Shown: positions 34,131 through 43,131, counted from the first letter of the stretch. The stretch is 64,000 nucleotides of DNA from Actinoplanes lutulentus (GCF_003259845.1 NZ_QLMJ01000018.1:1-64000); one strand, 5' to 3'. A program made the numbers and translations. The notes: a model not told the origin generated them from the sequence alone.

Positions 34131-34928
34131 ATGATCAACCAGAATGTGACCAAGAGGCCGGTTCGGATCGGGCTGCAACTGCAGCCGCAACACATGGATT
34201 ACGCCACCATTCGCCGCGTCGCGTCGAAGGCCGAGGAGCTGGGCGCCGACATCCTCTTCAACTGGGATCATTTCTACCCGCTCTACGGCGAGAAGGACGG
34301 TCTGCACTTCGAGTGCTGGACCATGCTCGCCGCCTGGGCCGAATCGACCTCCCGCGTGGAGATCGGCGCCCTGGTCACCTGTAACAGCTACCGCAACCCG
34401 GAGCTGCTCGCCGACATGGCGCGAACCGTCGACCACATCAGCGACGGCCGTCTCATTCTGGGCATCGGCTCCGGCTGGTTCGAGCGCGACTACGCCGAAT
34501 ACGGCTACGAGTTCGGCACGGCAGGTGGCCGGCTGGACGACCTGGCCACCGCCCTCCCCCGCATCGAGTCCCGCTGGGGCAAGCTCAACCCGCCGCCGAC
34601 CCGCAAGATCCCGGTCCTGATCGGTGGCGGCGGCGAGAAGAAGACGTTGCGCCTGGTCGCGAAGCACGCCGACATCTGGCACAGCTTCGCCGACGCCGAC
34701 GTTCTGGAACACAAACTCGGCGTCCTGCACGGCCACTGCGAGACCGTCGGCCGCGACCCTGCCGAGATCGAGGTCTCCGTCGAGATCGGCGGCAGCACCG
34801 ACCCGAAGGACGGCGACCGCTTCCGCGAGCTCGGCGCATCGCTCTTCACCGTCGGCGTCGGCGGCCCCGACCCCGACCTCGGCCCGCTCCGCGAATGGCT
34901 GGCCTGGCGCGACGCCACCAACGAGTAA
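34131..34928 (+). CDS. LLM-class F420-dependent oxidoreductase (TIGR03560-like)
   Basis: 265 residues. Luciferase-like TIM-barrel signatures are GLQLQPQHMDYATIRRVA at the N-terminus, DILFNWDHFYPLYG near residue 40, GRLILGIGSGWFERDYAEYGYEFG near 105, and PVLIGGGGEKKTLRLVAKHADIWH near 160. The last is the phosphate-binding loop. This matches a group of short F420-dependent oxidoreductases common in mycobacteria and actinomycetes. Substrate unknown. It follows the lipoprotein gene by nine bases, so they may be co-transcribed. Confidence 0.88.
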   Translation: MINQNVTKRPVRIGLQLQPQHMDYATIRRVASKAEELGADILFNWDHFYPLYGEKDGLHFECWTMLAAWAESTSRVEIGALVTCNSYRNPELLADMARTVDHISDGRLILGIGSGWFERDYAEYGYEFGTAGGRLDDLATALPRIESRWGKLNPPPTRKIPVLIGGGGEKKTLRLVAKHADIWHSFADADVLEHKLGVLHGHCETVGRDPAEIEVSVEIGGSTDPKDGDRFRELGASLFTVGVGGPDPDLGPLREWLAWRDATNE

Positions 34929-35053
34929 CAGGACGCCACCGACAAGCACCAACGGATAGAGCCGGAGTACGGCGGGCGCCACCACAACCCCATCACCGCG
35001 CCCGCCGCACAACCCGCCGCCGGTTGCGCCAGGCCCGTCTGTCCCGCTCATTT

Positions 35054-35122
35054 CATGGGTACGCCCAACCGCATGGGCACGCCCAACCGCATATGCACGC
35101 CCAACCGCTTATGCACGCCCCG
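35054..35122. repeat. 18-bp tandem repeat
   Basis: Four units of cat(ggg/atg)(t/c)acgcccaaccg run from 35054, the last one shortened. They end at the 3' end of the gluconate permease gene. Confidence 0.85.
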
Positions 35123-35124
35123 TG

Positions 35125-36606
35125 CTAAACGACCAGGCTGAGCAGCATCACGCAGGCGAACCCGACCACCGAGATGATCGTCTCCATCACCGACCACGTC
35201 TTGATGGTCTGCCCCACGGTCATTCCGAAGTACTCCTTGACCAGCCAGAACCCCGCGTCGTTCACGTGCGAGAAGAACAGCGACCCGGATCCGATGGCCA
35301 GCGCCAGCAACGCCACGGTAGGCGAGTCCAGCGTGGTGGCCAGCGGCGCGACGATGCCCGCCGCCGTGATCGTGGCGACGGTGGCCGATCCGGTCGCGAC
35401 CCGGATGCCGACCGCGACGAGCCACCCGAGCAGCAGCGCGTTGATGTTGGCGTCCTGCGCCGCGTCGGCGATCACGTTACCCACGCCGGCATCGACGAGG
35501 ACCTGCTTGAACCCGCCACCGGCCGCGACGATGAGCAGGATGCCGGCGATCGGCGGCAGCGCCCCGCCGAGAACCGCCGAGGTCTCCTTGCGGTCGAATC
35601 CGGCGCGGTACCCGAGTGCCCACATCGCCACGAACACGCCGGCGAGCAGCGCCACGATCGGCTCACCGATGACCTCGAAGGCGGTGCGCACCGCGTCGCC
35701 CTCGGGCAGAACGACCTCCGCGATGCCCCGCGCCATCATCAGCGCGACCGGAAGCAGAATGGTCAGCACAGCCGCCCAGAAACCGGGGTTGCGCCGCCCG
35801 CGGACCTGCTCGTCGACGAGCTCACCGGGCTCACTCGGGTTGGACAGATCAGACCGGTCGACGAAGTCCTGCCCACCGGCCGGCCCGGAAGCGGGCCGAT
35901 CCGCCCCAGAGTCGGAACGGTCGCCCGCCCGCTCTAGCAGCGCCGGCACCGGCAGCGGCACCCGCTTCGCGATGAAGTTCCCGAACACCGGGCCCGCGAT
36001 GATCACCGTCGGGATCGCGCACACCAGGCCGAACATCAGGGTCAGGCCGAGATCCGCGTTCAAACTGGAGATCGCCACGAGCGGCCCCGGGTGCGGCGGC
36101 ACGAGGCCGTGCAGCACCGACAGCCCGGCAAGAGCCGGGATACCGAGCCGCAACAACCCCACGTCGGTACGCCGAGCGACAAGCAGCACGATCGGCACCA
36201 GCAACACGACGCCGACCTCGAAGAACAGTGGCAGCCCGATCAGCGCGGCGACACCGGCCATCGCCCAGGGCAGCGCCGCACCGGACACGCCGTTGACGAT
36301 CCGGTTCACGATGCCGTCAGCGCCACCGGACTCGGCCAGCATCGCGCCGATCATCGAGCCGAGCGCGATCAGCACGCCTACGCTGCCGACCGTGTTGCCG
36401 AGTCCGGTGGTGAAGGAGTCGATGGTGGCGCCGGGCGCGGCGCCCGCGACCAGCCCGAGCACCCCGGATCCGGTGATCAGGGCGAGAAACGGATGCCATT
36501 TCGCCCAGGCGATCAGCAGCACGACGACAGCGATGCCGAGCACCGCCGCGAGAACGAGCTGACCGGTACCTGCGTCGGTGATGGCTTCGGCAGCGAGCGG
36601 TGTCAT
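35125..36606 (-). CDS. gntP: Gluconate:H+ symporter (GntP family)
   Basis: 493 residues with about 12-14 membrane helices. Family marks are GLGNTVGSVGVLIALGSMIGAMLAESGGAD near residue 70, LPLFFEVGVVLLVPI near 125, LVPPHPGPL near 170 and SVATITAAGI-type GSATVATITAAGIVAPL near 405. A polar loop of ~50 residues (~225-275) is acidic and Ser/Asp-rich and somewhat longer than usual. Substrates are gluconate or related sugar acids. A TGAAA-N4-TTTCA dyad lies 19 bases upstream of the start. Confidence 0.92.
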   Translation of the reverse strand: MTPLAAEAITDAGTGQLVLAAVLGIAVVVLLIAWAKWHPFLALITGSGVLGLVAGAAPGATIDSFTTGLGNTVGSVGVLIALGSMIGAMLAESGGADGIVNRIVNGVSGAALPWAMAGVAALIGLPLFFEVGVVLLVPIVLLVARRTDVGLLRLGIPALAGLSVLHGLVPPHPGPLVAISSLNADLGLTLMFGLVCAIPTVIIAGPVFGNFIAKRVPLPVPALLERAGDRSDSGADRPASGPAGGQDFVDRSDLSNPSEPGELVDEQVRGRRNPGFWAAVLTILLPVALMMARGIAEVVLPEGDAVRTAFEVIGEPIVALLAGVFVAMWALGYRAGFDRKETSAVLGGALPPIAGILLIVAAGGGFKQVLVDAGVGNVIADAAQDANINALLLGWLVAVGIRVATGSATVATITAAGIVAPLATTLDSPTVALLALAIGSGSLFFSHVNDAGFWLVKEYFGMTVGQTIKTWSVMETIISVVGFACVMLLSLVV

Positions 36607-36624
36607 GCAGCGCCGTTACCCCTG

Positions 36625-36638
36625 TGAAACACTTTTCA
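36625..36638. promoter_or_regulatory. TGAAA-N4-TTTCA dyad upstream of gntP
   Basis: A small perfect dyad in an AT-rich spot directly before the gluconate permease gene. It may be an operator or overlap the promoter. No regulator gene is adjacent. Confidence 0.35.
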
Positions 36639-36665
36639 ATCTCCCAGGAACGCGACAGCGAACTC

Positions 36666-37337
36666 TCAGCCCGCGAGCTGGGCCTTCACCCCTCGGGTCA
36701 GGTCGTCGCCGAGCACCTCGTGGTCGCCGCGCTCAACAGCGTCCAGCGCGAGTTTCGCGACGATGGCCGGGTCGACCTTCTGCTCCGGAGGCACGGACGC
36801 GGCCATGTCGGTGTCCATGTATCCGACGTGCAGCCCGGTGACACTGATCCCGCTCGGCGCCAGCTGGTCCCGCGTCGCGTTGGTCAGCGCCCAGGCTGCG
36901 GCCTTCGCCGCCGAGTACGCGCCGAACGGGCCGGGGTGGAACCACGACAGCACGGAGAGCACGTTGAGGAACGCGCCCCCGCCGTTGGCCTCGAGGACCG
37001 GCGCGAACGCGCGGGTGACCAGCAGCGTGCCGAAGTAGTTGGTCTCCATGTCGAGCCGTACCCCGTCGAGCTCGCCGCCGATGAGCGGCTGCCCGGCCGC
37101 GACACCGGCGTTGTTGACGACAAGGGTGGCGTCGGCGGCGACGGAAGCGGCCTGAGCAACGGACTCCGGGTCGGTGACGTCGAGCCGCAGCGGGATCGCG
37201 CCCGGCAGGTCGATGCTCTCCGGGTTGCGGGCGGCGGCGTAGACCTTGGCGCCACGTTCGAGCAGCTGGGCGGCGATGTGACGGCCGAATCCGCGGTTGG
37301 CTCCGGTGACGACGGCGACTGCGTTGGTGAGTTCCAT
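36666..37337 (-). CDS. Short-chain dehydrogenase/reductase
   Basis: 223 residues from ATG 37337 (MELTNAVAVVTGANRGFGR); 17 extra codons upstream would cross the operator. The Rossmann glycine motif is TGANRGFG (10-17), the NNAG motif is at ~93, and the active site has a serine in VLSVLSWF and the YSAAK pair (~135-139). It is slightly short but complete. Substrate unknown. It is divergent from a TetR gene across a 72-base region with three TCATCTA half-sites, so it is probably repressed by that TetR. Confidence 0.92.
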   Translation of the reverse strand: MELTNAVAVVTGANRGFGRHIAAQLLERGAKVYAAARNPESIDLPGAIPLRLDVTDPESVAQAASVAADATLVVNNAGVAAGQPLIGGELDGVRLDMETNYFGTLLVTRAFAPVLEANGGGAFLNVLSVLSWFHPGPFGAYSAAKAAAWALTNATRDQLAPSGISVTGLHVGYMDTDMAASVPPEQKVDPAIVAKLALDAVERGDHEVLGDDLTRGVKAQLAG

Positions 37338-37353
37338 GCGACTTAGATTACGA

Positions 37354-37398
37354 GTGTCATCTAAATACGGCAAGGTAATAGATGACACATCTCATCTA
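37354..37398. promoter_or_regulatory. TetR operators between SDR and TetR genes
   Basis: GTGTCATCTA (37354-37363) and TAGATGACAC (37379-37388) form a perfect 10-bp inverted repeat with a 15-base spacer. A third half-site TCATCTA at 37392-37398 makes a second dyad TAGATGA-N6-TCATCTA with the middle one. The block covers both promoters. Confidence 0.8.
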
Positions 37399-37409
37399 TA
37401 GTTGCCGGC

Positions 37410-38111
37410 ATGGGACGGGTATCGCAGGCACAGGCACGAGAAAACCGGGAACGCATCGTCGCGACCGCGGCACAACTGTTCCGCGAGCGGGGCATCGCCG
37501 GCGTGAGCGTCGCCGACGTGATGGCCGAGGCAGGCCTGACCCATGGTGGCTTCTACAAGCAGTTCGCCTCCAAGGACGCCCTGATGGCCGAGGCCGTGAC
37601 CGAAGCCTTCGCCGAACAGGCAGCCGCCCTCCAGACGACCCAGACGACCCAGACGACCCAGACGACCCAGCCGCCACAGACGACCCAGACCACCCAGACG
37701 ACCCAGGCCCAGCCCAATGAGTTCGGCGGCAGCGCTGACACCAGCAACATCGCGGCCCTCCTCGACGCCTACCTCTCCCCGGAGCACCGCGACCACCCCG
37801 GCGGCGGATGCCCGTCAGCGGGTTTCGGGGGCGACGTCGCGCGCTCCGGCGGCGGCCAGGAAACCCGGATGGCGTACGCGAAAGGCGTAGAAGCGTTCGC
37901 AACCCACCTGGGCCGGCCCGGCGAACCCGATCTGGCCACCTTGAGCACCATGGTCGGCGCCCTGATCCTGGCCCGCGCGACAGCCGGCACAGACCTGTCC
38001 GACCAGATCCTCGCGGCCGCCCGTGCCGCTCTCGGCGCGCCGCCCGCACCCGGTTGCGAGGGTGTGTCACGATCTTGGATGGCGATTCCCGGGGAGCGGA
38101 GTTCACGATGA
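37410..38111 (+). CDS. TetR-family regulator with QTT repeat insert
   Basis: 233 residues. The helix-turn-helix lies at ~14-55 (RIVATAAQLFRERGIAGVSVADVMAEAGLTHGGFYKQFASK). Right after the first ligand-domain helix comes a run of seven to eight Gln-Thr-Thr units (~74-98), encoded by a 9-bp tandem repeat (cagacgacc), and then a second glycine-rich stretch. The rest matches the C-terminal domain of NemR/AcrR-like TetR proteins. The insert falls in a loop of the usual fold. The 3' end overlaps the next gene by four bases. It likely represses the divergent SDR gene. Confidence 0.88.
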   Translation: MGRVSQAQARENRERIVATAAQLFRERGIAGVSVADVMAEAGLTHGGFYKQFASKDALMAEAVTEAFAEQAAALQTTQTTQTTQTTQPPQTTQTTQTTQAQPNEFGGSADTSNIAALLDAYLSPEHRDHPGGGCPSAGFGGDVARSGGGQETRMAYAKGVEAFATHLGRPGEPDLATLSTMVGALILARATAGTDLSDQILAAARAALGAPPAPGCEGVSRSWMAIPGERSSR

Positions 38112-38266
38112 AGAAGATCCTCGGCTGGATCCTGCTGTTCCTGCTGGTCTTCTGGATCGGCACGAACCCGGGCCCGGCCGCCGAGGTGGCTCGCAGCCTC
38201 GGCGACGGAGTGGCCCAGATCTTCCGCAACATCGGCACGTTCTTCGTCGAGCTGGCAAACGGCTGA
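38108..38266 (+). CDS. Small membrane protein, 52 aa
   Basis: ATG 38108 overlaps the end of the TetR gene. The peptide has one transmembrane helix (MKKILGWILLFLLVFWIGTN) and an amphipathic tail (RSLGDGVAQIFRNIGTFFVELANG). Similar short proteins starting MKKILGW are, as far as I recall, widespread in actinomycetes with no known function. GGGGAG lies upstream at a loose spacing. Orientation and composition support a real gene. Confidence 0.75.
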   Translation: MKKILGWILLFLLVFWIGTNPGPAAEVARSLGDGVAQIFRNIGTFFVELANG

Positions 38267-38284
38267 CCCCAGCCCGAGCCTGAC

Positions 38285-39166
38285 GTGCGGATTCTCTGTG
38301 CTGGCCTGGCGACGGTCGACCTCATTCAGCGCGTGGAACGGCTGCCCGGCGTCGACGAGAAGGTCCAGTCAGACTCCGTCGAAATAGCCGCCGGCGGCCC
38401 GGCGACGAACGCCGCCGTCACCGCGGCCACGCTAGGCGCCCCATGCGGCATCGAGGTGGTCCTGGTCAGCGCGGTCGGCGCACACCCACTGGGCGACCTG
38501 ATCCGCGCGGACCTGGCCGCGCACGGCGTGACACTGATCGACACGACTCCCACGAGCACCGACCCGCCGCCGGTCTCCGCCGTAACCGTCCTGTCCGGAA
38601 CCGGCGAACGCACCATCGTCAGCCGCAACGCCGGAAACCGTGCCGCGGGCGTGCCCCAAGGAGCCGGCCCCGGAACAGCCCTCCCCGACGCCGACCTGAC
38701 CCTGGTGGACGGCCACCACCCGATCCTGTCCACAGCCGCCGCCCGCACGGCACGCCGCCTGCTCGTGGACGCCGGCAGCTGGCGCCCGGTCTTCGCCGAC
38801 ATCCTCCCGCACGCCGAGGTGGTGGCCTGCTCAGCCGCGTTTCGTCACCCCAGCGCATCCCCTACAGACGGCGAAACGGACCGGGACGCAGCGCTCGCCG
38901 AGGCCGTCGGCGCACCGTCCGTAGTGGTAACCCACGGCGCCGCCCCGGTCCGCTGGTTCACCACGCACCCACCGGCGCACGGCGAGATCCTCGTACCACC
39001 GGTCCCGGCCGTGGACACCGCAGGAGCCGGCGACGCATTCCACGGCGCCCTGGCGGTGGCACTCGCCCAGAACCAGGATCTCCCAGCCGCCATCACCTAC
39101 GCGATACGAGTGGCCGGCGTCCGCGTCACGCACGCCGGCCCCCGCACCTGGCTGTCGTTCCTGTAA
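38285..39166 (+). CDS. PfkB-family carbohydrate kinase
   Basis: 293 residues from GTG 38285. The N-terminal signature AAGGPATNAAVTAATLG (~35-51) is the PfkB sugar-binding segment. The C-terminal PfkB motif DTAGAGDAFHGALA (~248-261) carries the catalytic aspartate and the anion hole. This is the ribokinase fold. Sugar substrate is unclear: it could be a ribokinase, a fructokinase or a nucleoside kinase. It follows the small membrane protein by 18 bases and converges on htpG with only a 10-base gap of A residues. Confidence 0.9.
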   Translation: MRILCAGLATVDLIQRVERLPGVDEKVQSDSVEIAAGGPATNAAVTAATLGAPCGIEVVLVSAVGAHPLGDLIRADLAAHGVTLIDTTPTSTDPPPVSAVTVLSGTGERTIVSRNAGNRAAGVPQGAGPGTALPDADLTLVDGHHPILSTAAARTARRLLVDAGSWRPVFADILPHAEVVACSAAFRHPSASPTDGETDRDAALAEAVGAPSVVVTHGAAPVRWFTTHPPAHGEILVPPVPAVDTAGAGDAFHGALAVALAQNQDLPAAITYAIRVAGVRVTHAGPRTWLSFL

Positions 39167-39176
39167 AAAAAAACCC

Positions 39177-41099
39177 TCAGACCGTCCGAGCCAACCGATC
39201 AGCCAGCAACTTGGCGAACCGCGCCGGATCCTCCAGATCGCCGCCCTCAGCAAGCAGCGCGGTCCCGTACAGAAGCTCCGCGGTATCCGGCAGATTCGCG
39301 TCGTCCGCGCCGCGCTCATGCGCCGCCCGAAGCCCAGCGACCAGTGGATGGTTCGGGTTGAGCTCAAGGATCCGCTTGACCCGCGGCCCTTCCTGGCCCA
39401 TCGCCCGGTACATCTTCTCCAGCGCCGGCGTGACATCGTTCGCGTCACTGACCAGGCACGCCGCCGACGTCGTCAGCCGGTGCGACAGACGAACCTCTTT
39501 CACCTGCTCGTCCAGCTTCTCCTTGAGGAAGCCGAGCAACGGGCCGAAGTCACCCTCGGGCTCCGGCTCCGGCTCGTCCTTCTTCAGGTCGACCGAGCCC
39601 CGCGCGATCGACCGCAGCTTCTTGCCGTCGAACTCGGGCACCGCGTCGACCCAGATCTCGTCGACCGGGTCGGTGAGGATCAGCACCTCGTAACCCTGCT
39701 CGCGGAACGCCTCCATGTGCGGTGAGTTCTCCACCTGGGAGCGGCTCTCACCGGTCAGGAAGTAGATCTCCTCCTGGCCTTCCTTCATCCGCTCCACGTA
39801 GGCGGCGAGCGTCGTCGGCTCGGTGCCAGTGGTCGTCAGGAACGAGGCGATCCCGAGGATCGGCTGGTGGTTGTCGGGCTCGCTGAGCAGGCCCTCCTTG
39901 ACCGCCCGGCCGAACTCGCGCCAGAACGTCGCGTACTTCTCCGGGTCGCTGGTCATCAGATCCTTGATGGTGCTGAGGACCTTCTTGGTGAGCCGGCGCC
40001 GGATCATCTGGATGTGCCGGTCCTGCTGCAGGATCTCCCGGGAGATGTTCAGCGACAGGTCGGCCGCGTCCACCACGCCCTTGACGAAGCGCAGGTAGTC
40101 GGGGATCAGCTCCTTGCTGTCGTCCATGATGAAGACGCGCTTGACGTAGAGCTGCAGCCCACGCCGAGCCTCCCGCTGGAACAGGTCGAACGGCGCCCGC
40201 GCCGGGATGAAGAGCAGCGCCTCGTACTCGAACGTGCCCTCCGCCTTCATGTTGATGATCTCGAGCGGGTCGGTCCAGTCGTGGCTGATGTGCCGGTAGA
40301 ACTGGTGGTACTCCTCGTCGGTGACCTCGCTGCGCGGCCGAGCCCACAGCGCCTTCATCGAGTTGAGCGTCTCCATCTCCGGCGTCTCAGCGCCCGCGTC
40401 CGACGAAGCCTCCGAGGAAGCCTCCGACGAGGCCTCCGAGGAAGCGTCCGGCGAAACAGCCGCGGCCATCCGGATCGGGAACGCGATGAAGTCGGAGTAC
40501 CGCTTGACGATCTCCTTGATCTTCCAGACGTCGGCGTAGTCGTAAAGCGCGTCGTCCTCGTCCTTCGGCCGCAGCTGCAGCGTCACCGTCGTACCGACCG
40601 GAGCGCCCTCGGCATCGTCGATCGTGAACGTGCCCTCGCCCGCCGACTCCCAGCGCGTACCGTGGCCTTCGGTCCCGGCCTTGTGCGTGACCAGGGTGAC
40701 CGTGTCCGCGACCATGAAGGTCGAGTAGAAACCGACGCCGAACTGGCCGATCAGCTCGGGGCTCTCCTTCGCCTCCTTGAGCTTGGCGAGCAGGTCCGCG
40801 GTTCCCGACTTGGCGATCGTGCCGATCAGGTCGACGACCTCCTCGCGGGTCATCCCGATGCCGTTGTCACGGATCGTCAGCGTCCGCTTCTCGGCGTCCA
40901 CCTCGATCTCGATGTGCAGGTCGGAGGTGTCCGCTTCCAGGCCGTCCTGCAGCTTGGCGAGGCGAAGCTTGTCCAGCGCATCAGACGCATTGGAGATCAG
41001 CTCACGCAGGAAGATGTCCTTGTTCGAGTAGATCGAGTGGACCATCAGCTGCAACAGCTGGCGCGCCTCTGCTTGGAACTCCAACGTCTCCATCGTCAC
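39177..41099 (-). CDS. htpG: Hsp90-family chaperone HtpG
   Basis: 640 residues. The N-terminal ATPase carries ELISNASDALDKLR, DNGIGMTREEV and GQFGVGFYSTFMV; the middle domain has the catalytic-arginine region NISREILQQDRHIQMIRRR; the C-terminal dimer domain follows. Between the ATPase and middle domains (~215-240) there is an insert of repeated Ser-Glu-Ala-Ser units (ASSEASSEASSEASS), encoded by a 12-15-bp tandem repeat at ~40395-40450. This falls in the natural charged linker. Otherwise it is of normal length. Confidence 0.97.
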   Translation of the reverse strand: MTMETLEFQAEARQLLQLMVHSIYSNKDIFLRELISNASDALDKLRLAKLQDGLEADTSDLHIEIEVDAEKRTLTIRDNGIGMTREEVVDLIGTIAKSGTADLLAKLKEAKESPELIGQFGVGFYSTFMVADTVTLVTHKAGTEGHGTRWESAGEGTFTIDDAEGAPVGTTVTLQLRPKDEDDALYDYADVWKIKEIVKRYSDFIAFPIRMAAAVSPDASSEASSEASSEASSDAGAETPEMETLNSMKALWARPRSEVTDEEYHQFYRHISHDWTDPLEIINMKAEGTFEYEALLFIPARAPFDLFQREARRGLQLYVKRVFIMDDSKELIPDYLRFVKGVVDAADLSLNISREILQQDRHIQMIRRRLTKKVLSTIKDLMTSDPEKYATFWREFGRAVKEGLLSEPDNHQPILGIASFLTTTGTEPTTLAAYVERMKEGQEEIYFLTGESRSQVENSPHMEAFREQGYEVLILTDPVDEIWVDAVPEFDGKKLRSIARGSVDLKKDEPEPEPEGDFGPLLGFLKEKLDEQVKEVRLSHRLTTSAACLVSDANDVTPALEKMYRAMGQEGPRVKRILELNPNHPLVAGLRAAHERGADDANLPDTAELLYGTALLAEGGDLEDPARFAKLLADRLARTV

Positions 41100-41345
41100 C
41101 CGTTTCCGTCATGTCCGGTGCTTCAAGCCTCGATCGTATGACGTCCCCTCTCCGGAGCCTCTCAGGAGGCTCGCTACAACCCACAGACAGATCACATTCA
41201 TGTCGCAGCCAGGTGGTGGGTACCGACCGCTGCTCCCGCCGAGGGCCCCGGGTGGTGAGCTGGCCGCTACGCGTCCAAACCACTCCCCACCCAGGGCGAC
41301 CTGCGTAAATGGTTGCGCCCAACCCCAAAAAACCGGGAGCCGGAC
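41100..41345. promoter_or_regulatory. htpG upstream region with small hairpin
   Basis: Holds GAGCCTC-tcag-GAGGCTC (41155-41172), a perfect 7-bp hairpin upstream of htpG. It could be part of the htpG leader or the terminator of the permease gene. No HAIR- or CIRCE-type element is visible. Confidence 0.35.
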
Positions 41346-42758
41346 TCAGACTTTGTCCGGCGATTCAGCCGGTTCGGGAGCCTTCTCGGCCGGCGTCTCG
41401 GCATCTTCCACGGGCGCCACGGCCGGCTCCGGCCTCGTGACACCGTTGAACAACAGGTTCAGCAGGAAGACGACGATGACCGTCGTGGTGATCGAGCTAC
41501 CGAAGATGATCTGAAGCTCGTCCGGCATCTTGCCGTAGAAGTTCGGCGCGACGACCGGAACCATGCCGGCGCCGATCGAGATCGCGATGATCAGCAGGTT
41601 GTTGTTGCCCTCGAACTCGACCTTGCGCAGGCTCCGGATACCGACAGCGGTGACCGTGGCGAACATGACCAGCGCGGCAGCACCGATGACCGGACCGGGC
41701 ACCGCCGCGATGATCTCGCCGAGCTTCGGGATCAGGCCGAGCAGGACCAGGATGATGCCGGCCGCGGTGACCACGTACCGGCTGCGCACCCGGGTCACCT
41801 GGACGAGGCCGACGTTCTGCGCGAACGCCGTGTCGAGGAACGAGTTGAAGACACCGGCGAGCACACCGGAAAGGCCGTCGGCGGCGAGACCGCGGGCGAT
41901 GTCGTTCTCGGTGGGGTTCTTGCCGACCGCCTGCCCGACAGCGATCATGTCGGCCGTCGACTCGACGTAGATGATCAGCATGACGATGCACATCGAGATG
42001 ATCGCGGCGGCCTGGAACTCGGGCGGGCCGAAATAGAACGGCTGGGCCAGACCGAACCAGCTGGCCTCGCCGACGCCGGCGAAGTCGACAAGCCCCATGA
42101 AGCTCGCCACGATCACGCCGAAGATCAGGCCGATCAGCACGCTCAGCGAGACCAGGAACCCGCGCGCGAACCGGTTGATCAGCACGATCATCAAAATGAT
42201 GGCACCGGCCAGCGCCAGGTTGCCGAGGTCGCCGTAACCCGGCGCCTCCTCGTTGTTGCCGGCGATCAGGCCGGCTCCCGCGTCGATCAGCGAGAGACCG
42301 ATGACGGTGATGACCGTGCCGGTGACGATCGGCGGGAACAGGTGGATGATCTTCGCGAACGGCTTGGCGATGAGCAGGCCGAAGACGCCGGAGACCAGAA
42401 ACGCGCCGTAGATGGCCGGCATGCCGTACTTACCGCCGATGAGGATCATCGGGTTGAGCGCGGCGAAGGTGGCGCCGGCGACGACCGGCAGGCGCACGCC
42501 GAGAATCCTGCCGACTCCCAGGCTCTGCACGATCGTGATCAGACCGGCGACGAACAGGTCGGCGTTGACCAGAATCGCGATGGTGCTCGCGTCGAGCTTC
42601 AGGGCACCGCCGACGATCAGCGGGACGGCCACGCAGCCGGCGTACATGACGAGGACGTGCTGAAAGCCGAGCACTGCCAGGCGGCCGTACGGTAAACGCT
42701 GGTCGACCGGGTGCTGGGCTGGCGGGTGCGGAGTGGGGGTCGCGACCGCTTCGGACAT
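41346..42758 (-). CDS. NCS2-family nucleobase/xanthine permease
   Basis: 470 residues from ATG 42758, which has GGAAGG seven bases upstream; a start five codons earlier is possible. About 14 membrane helices. Family marks are GFQHVLVMYAGCVAVPLIVG near residue 30, the LPVVAGATFAALNPM segment and VGLVQVTRVRSRYVV. The motif FVAGLITIVQSLGVG is close to that in uric acid/xanthine carriers. It carries purines or uracil with protons. The C-terminal 30 residues are Glu/Ala/Pro-rich and outside the membrane. Confidence 0.92.
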   Translation of the reverse strand: MSEAVATPTPHPPAQHPVDQRLPYGRLAVLGFQHVLVMYAGCVAVPLIVGGALKLDASTIAILVNADLFVAGLITIVQSLGVGRILGVRLPVVAGATFAALNPMILIGGKYGMPAIYGAFLVSGVFGLLIAKPFAKIIHLFPPIVTGTVITVIGLSLIDAGAGLIAGNNEEAPGYGDLGNLALAGAIILMIVLINRFARGFLVSLSVLIGLIFGVIVASFMGLVDFAGVGEASWFGLAQPFYFGPPEFQAAAIISMCIVMLIIYVESTADMIAVGQAVGKNPTENDIARGLAADGLSGVLAGVFNSFLDTAFAQNVGLVQVTRVRSRYVVTAAGIILVLLGLIPKLGEIIAAVPGPVIGAAALVMFATVTAVGIRSLRKVEFEGNNNLLIIAISIGAGMVPVVAPNFYGKMPDELQIIFGSSITTTVIVVFLLNLLFNGVTRPEPAVAPVEDAETPAEKAPEPAESPDKV

Positions 42759-42861
42759 CGGGAATCCTTCCACGTGGAAGTAAAGTCCCGCGATTCTCGG
42801 TCCGCTTTGTTTACAACGATCGATGCAGTGTTACCTGTCGATTAAGGCGCGAACGAGATGT

Positions 42862-43131
42862 TCAGCAGCCCGGCCCGAACGCCATCCCATTCTTAATGGA
42901 ATATGCCGAAATATCACCCCGGACCCACTCGCGCAGCTCGCCGATCGTCGTCGGCTGCACCCCGGTGACCGCCTCGTACCCGACGATCGCCGTGTCCACG
43001 GTCCGGCAGGTCGCACGGTCCGCAACCACCTGCACGTCGCCCTTCAGTTTCTCCGGGTTGAACACAGCGTAAGAAACGCCGGAAATACTCACGGTAAGCG
43101 CTGCCGTCATCGCCATCTCCACTAAACGCAC
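42862..43131 (-). CDS. Pilin-like small protein, 89 aa
   Basis: The N-terminus MRLVEMAMTAALTVSISGVSYAVF resembles a type IV pilin/pseudopilin helix, with L-V-E just after a very short basic leader and E5 in the expected place. A small domain follows: CRTVDTAIVGYEAVTGVQPTTIGELREWV, which has the C...A...Y...G..P.ti.eL pattern of minor pilins and GspG-like tails. Two cysteines (C42 and the final C89) could pair. No assembly ATPase is nearby, so it would be a stand-alone gene. The pilin call is inference from motif shape. Confidence 0.5.
   Translation of the reverse strand: MRLVEMAMTAALTVSISGVSYAVFNPEKLKGDVQVVADRATCRTVDTAIVGYEAVTGVQPTTIGELREWVRGDISAYSIKNGMAFGPGC

Noticed and set aside
39160..39180. 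Poly-A run between pfkB-like gene and htpG as an intrinsic terminator
   Set aside because: The nine-A run has no stem beside it, so it does not form a usual hairpin terminator.
41313..42695. Plus-strand frame of 460 codons opposite the NCS2 permease
   Set aside because: Asp/Arg/His/Gln-rich with no fold, while the other strand encodes a complete permease.
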